Shown: one piece after another, positions 62,705 to 64,000 of the stretch | Position numbering within the stretch: the first letter of the stretch is position 1 | Layout of the letters: each line of letters starts with the position of its first letter | Assembly: GCA_963843535.1 (NCBI GenBank) | Contig: CAWJKU010000002.1 | Location: 372,001-436,000, forward strand | DNA: 64,000 bases | Direction: 5' to 3' | From: CAVUNY01 sp963843535 | GTDB lineage: Bacteria > Chloroflexota > Anaerolineae > Anaerolineales > Anaerolineaceae | The notes under the pieces: model-generated | What the model saw: the letters and a program-made list of their open reading frames with translations, nothing else | Databases searched by the model: none | What the model was told of the DNA's origin: nothing | Made by a program: the position numbers and the translations under genes

Positions 62705-64000
62705 TTATTCTCCCTCCACATACGCGGGTAAAATCACCTGAAAAACTGTCCCCCCTGGAAACGAATTTACTTTAATCGATCCTCGGTGGGCAGTCACGAT
62801 TTGCTTGGTAATTGCCAGACCCAGACCTGTGCCGCGCGGATTATTTGAGACAAACGGCTCAAAAAGGTGATCCCGAATTTCATCTGGAATCCCGGGACCG
62901 TTATCCGTGATTGTGACCTCGACTTGCGGTAAATTGGGTATGAGATTTACCGGTGCCAGTTTAATCGCCAAAGTACCGCCGCCTTGCTTGGCCATCGCGT
63001 CGACCGCGTTATTAAATAGATTGGTAAATACCTGTTCCAAAGAACGCGGGTCGCCTTTAATTGGAGGCGTTTGCATATTTAGCTGGGTAAAAGGCTTGAC
63101 GCTTACTTTCGCGAACCTGGGCCGCCAGCGTTCTGTGATTTTTCGTAATAACACTTGCAGTTCAAGCCGCTCAAAACGTGGCTCCAGCGGTTTTGAAGAT
63201 GCCAAAATAGATTCCATCAGATGGCTCAAACGAGAACAATCACCTTGCATCCGGGTGATAAATTCCTGGTTAGGATCCTCCGGGGTTAATTCACTGCCCA
63301 TCGCTTCCAGTGTCAGCGAAATATTATTTATCGGATTGCGCACCTCATGGGCGAAGACTTGAATCACCTCCCCGATCACAGCCCTTTGTTCGAGTTGCTG
63401 GGTACGGATTTTATTTTGTTCATCAGAGCTAATGTCCGTGATAAGCACTAAAATCGAGGGTACTTTCCCGTCTTTTTCAATAGGTATGGTCTCGATCTTT
63501 GCCGGGAATGCCTGCCCGTCACGATGATGAAGCATAACCTGTCCCAGGCTGTGCGTTGGCACACCTCGCAGCGCATCGTTCAATGCCGGCATGAGCCGCT
63601 CTGGTCCGATCAAGATATTTTCCACTGGAACCTGCACGGCTTCCTTATTTGAATATCCCAGCATCATTTCAGCGATCGGGTTGATCTCCTCAACCATTAA
63701 ATCTTTACCAACCAGGATAACGCCCTCATGGACGTGCTCAGCCAGGACGCTTTGTAAAGCCAGCGCTCTGGTCTGCTTTTCAATTACCAATCTCTGGTTA
63801 GTCACCAGAATATATTGCTCAACAGCCATGCTGATGATCGCGCCAATCACCGATATTAACTGCAGCAAGTTGTCAACCGGCCGCGTTTTCTGGTCTCCGA
63901 CAACCAACAGCCCCAGCCAGGCTCCTTCCTGCCCGAGCGGGGTCGACGCCAGATAACTTACCCCTTTCATCCGGCCGTTGCGATAAAGCTCAGTGGAAAC
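62705..64000 (-). CDS. sensor histidine kinase, NtrB-like (partial, N-terminus off the right edge)
   Basis: The frame is open to base 64000, so only the C-terminal 431 residues are seen. They comprise the end of a GAF-type domain (GLLVVGDQKTRPVDNLLQLI), a coiled linker, a PAS domain (HEGVILVGKDLMVEEINP to ILVLITDISSDEQ), HisKA with the phosphorylated His in FAHEVRNPINNIS, and a HATPase with the N box (NLFNNAVDAM), G1 (DNGPGIP), F box (LFEPFVSNN) and G2 (GTGLGL). The organisation is that of NtrB/AtoS-type kinases that pair with NtrC-type regulators, as here: its stop is 6 bases before the regulator start. Whether it has membrane segments cannot be seen. Confidence 0.92.
   Translation of the reverse strand, partial: VSTELYRNGRMKGVSYLASTPLGQEGAWLGLLVVGDQKTRPVDNLLQLISVIGAIISMAVEQYILVTNQRLVIEKQTRALALQSVLAEHVHEGVILVGKDLMVEEINPIAEMMLGYSNKEAVQVPVENILIGPERLMPALNDALRGVPTHSLGQVMLHHRDGQAFPAKIETIPIEKDGKVPSILVLITDISSDEQNKIRTQQLEQRAVIGEVIQVFAHEVRNPINNISLTLEAMGSELTPEDPNQEFITRMQGDCSRLSHLMESILASSKPLEPRFERLELQVLLRKITERWRPRFAKVSVKPFTQLNMQTPPIKGDPRSLEQVFTNLFNNAVDAMAKQGGGTLAIKLAPVNLIPNLPQVEVTITDNGPGIPDEIRDHLFEPFVSNNPRGTGLGLAITKQIVTAHRGSIKVNSFPGGTVFQVILPAYVEGE

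Overview
The window reads as a chromosomal segment of a member of the Chloroflexota, most likely class Anaerolineae. This is inferred from gene content: large multi-GAF sensor proteins, very large TPR proteins, a bacterial glycerol-1-phosphate dehydrogenase, and a joint mreBCD/min/rodA locus. No rRNA gene or other decisive taxonomic marker is present. Base composition and coding density look even, and I see no insertion sequence, prophage, integron or CRISPR array.

Layout. 1-8 kb: end of an alpha/beta hydrolase, a Nudix hydrolase, a heterodimeric ABC exporter (one subunit frameshifted), tex, and a divergent MFS transporter. 8-12 kb: a UroD-family protein, and a glycerol-1-phosphate dehydrogenase translationally coupled to a HAD phosphatase. 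11.7-20.8 kb (minus strand): gltX downstream of a morphogenesis and division locus, mreB-mreC-mreD-mrdA (frameshifted)-minC-minD-minE-rodA. 20.9 kb: tRNA-Gly(CCC) with its own promoter and terminator. 21.1-40.2 kb (plus strand): one tightly packed signalling operon of nine genes. It holds two single-domain response regulators, four membrane GAF sensors without a kinase domain, a ParA-type ATPase, a 1644-residue GAF hybrid histidine kinase with two receiver domains, and a threonine synthase-like PLP enzyme fused to a receiver domain. 40.2-41.8 kb: an EamA permease and a membrane-anchored rhodanese whose frame is interrupted by one UGA at a Cys-like position, followed by a SECIS-like hairpin. 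41.8-45.3 kb: a promoter, tandem glycine riboswitch and terminator controlling gcvH-gcvPA-gcvPB. 45.3-50.2 kb: a 47-residue Flp-like pilin, an unknown protein with a nucleotidyltransferase-like motif, a DJ-1/PfpI protein, a metallophosphoesterase and a leucyl aminopeptidase. 50.2-53 kb: alaS. 53-64 kb (minus strand): a histidine kinase, an NtrC-type regulator without a DNA-binding domain, a small two-TM protein, an 1803-residue TPR protein and a TPR/caspase-like cysteine protease.

The strongest leads are four. (1) The 19-kb GAF/ParA/hybrid-kinase operon ending in a PLP enzyme-receiver fusion. (2) The candidate selenocysteine rhodanese. (3) A sigma-54 promoter that overlaps a 17-bp RNA hairpin hiding the ribosome binding site and AUG of the small membrane protein, so only transcripts started at that promoter should be freely translated. 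(4) The two-component/TPR/protease cluster that this promoter appears to control. Two genes (an ABC subunit and mrdA) carry the same kind of one-base frameshift at an identical TTTTCAA context. This is probably homopolymer error, but the shared context deserves a check.
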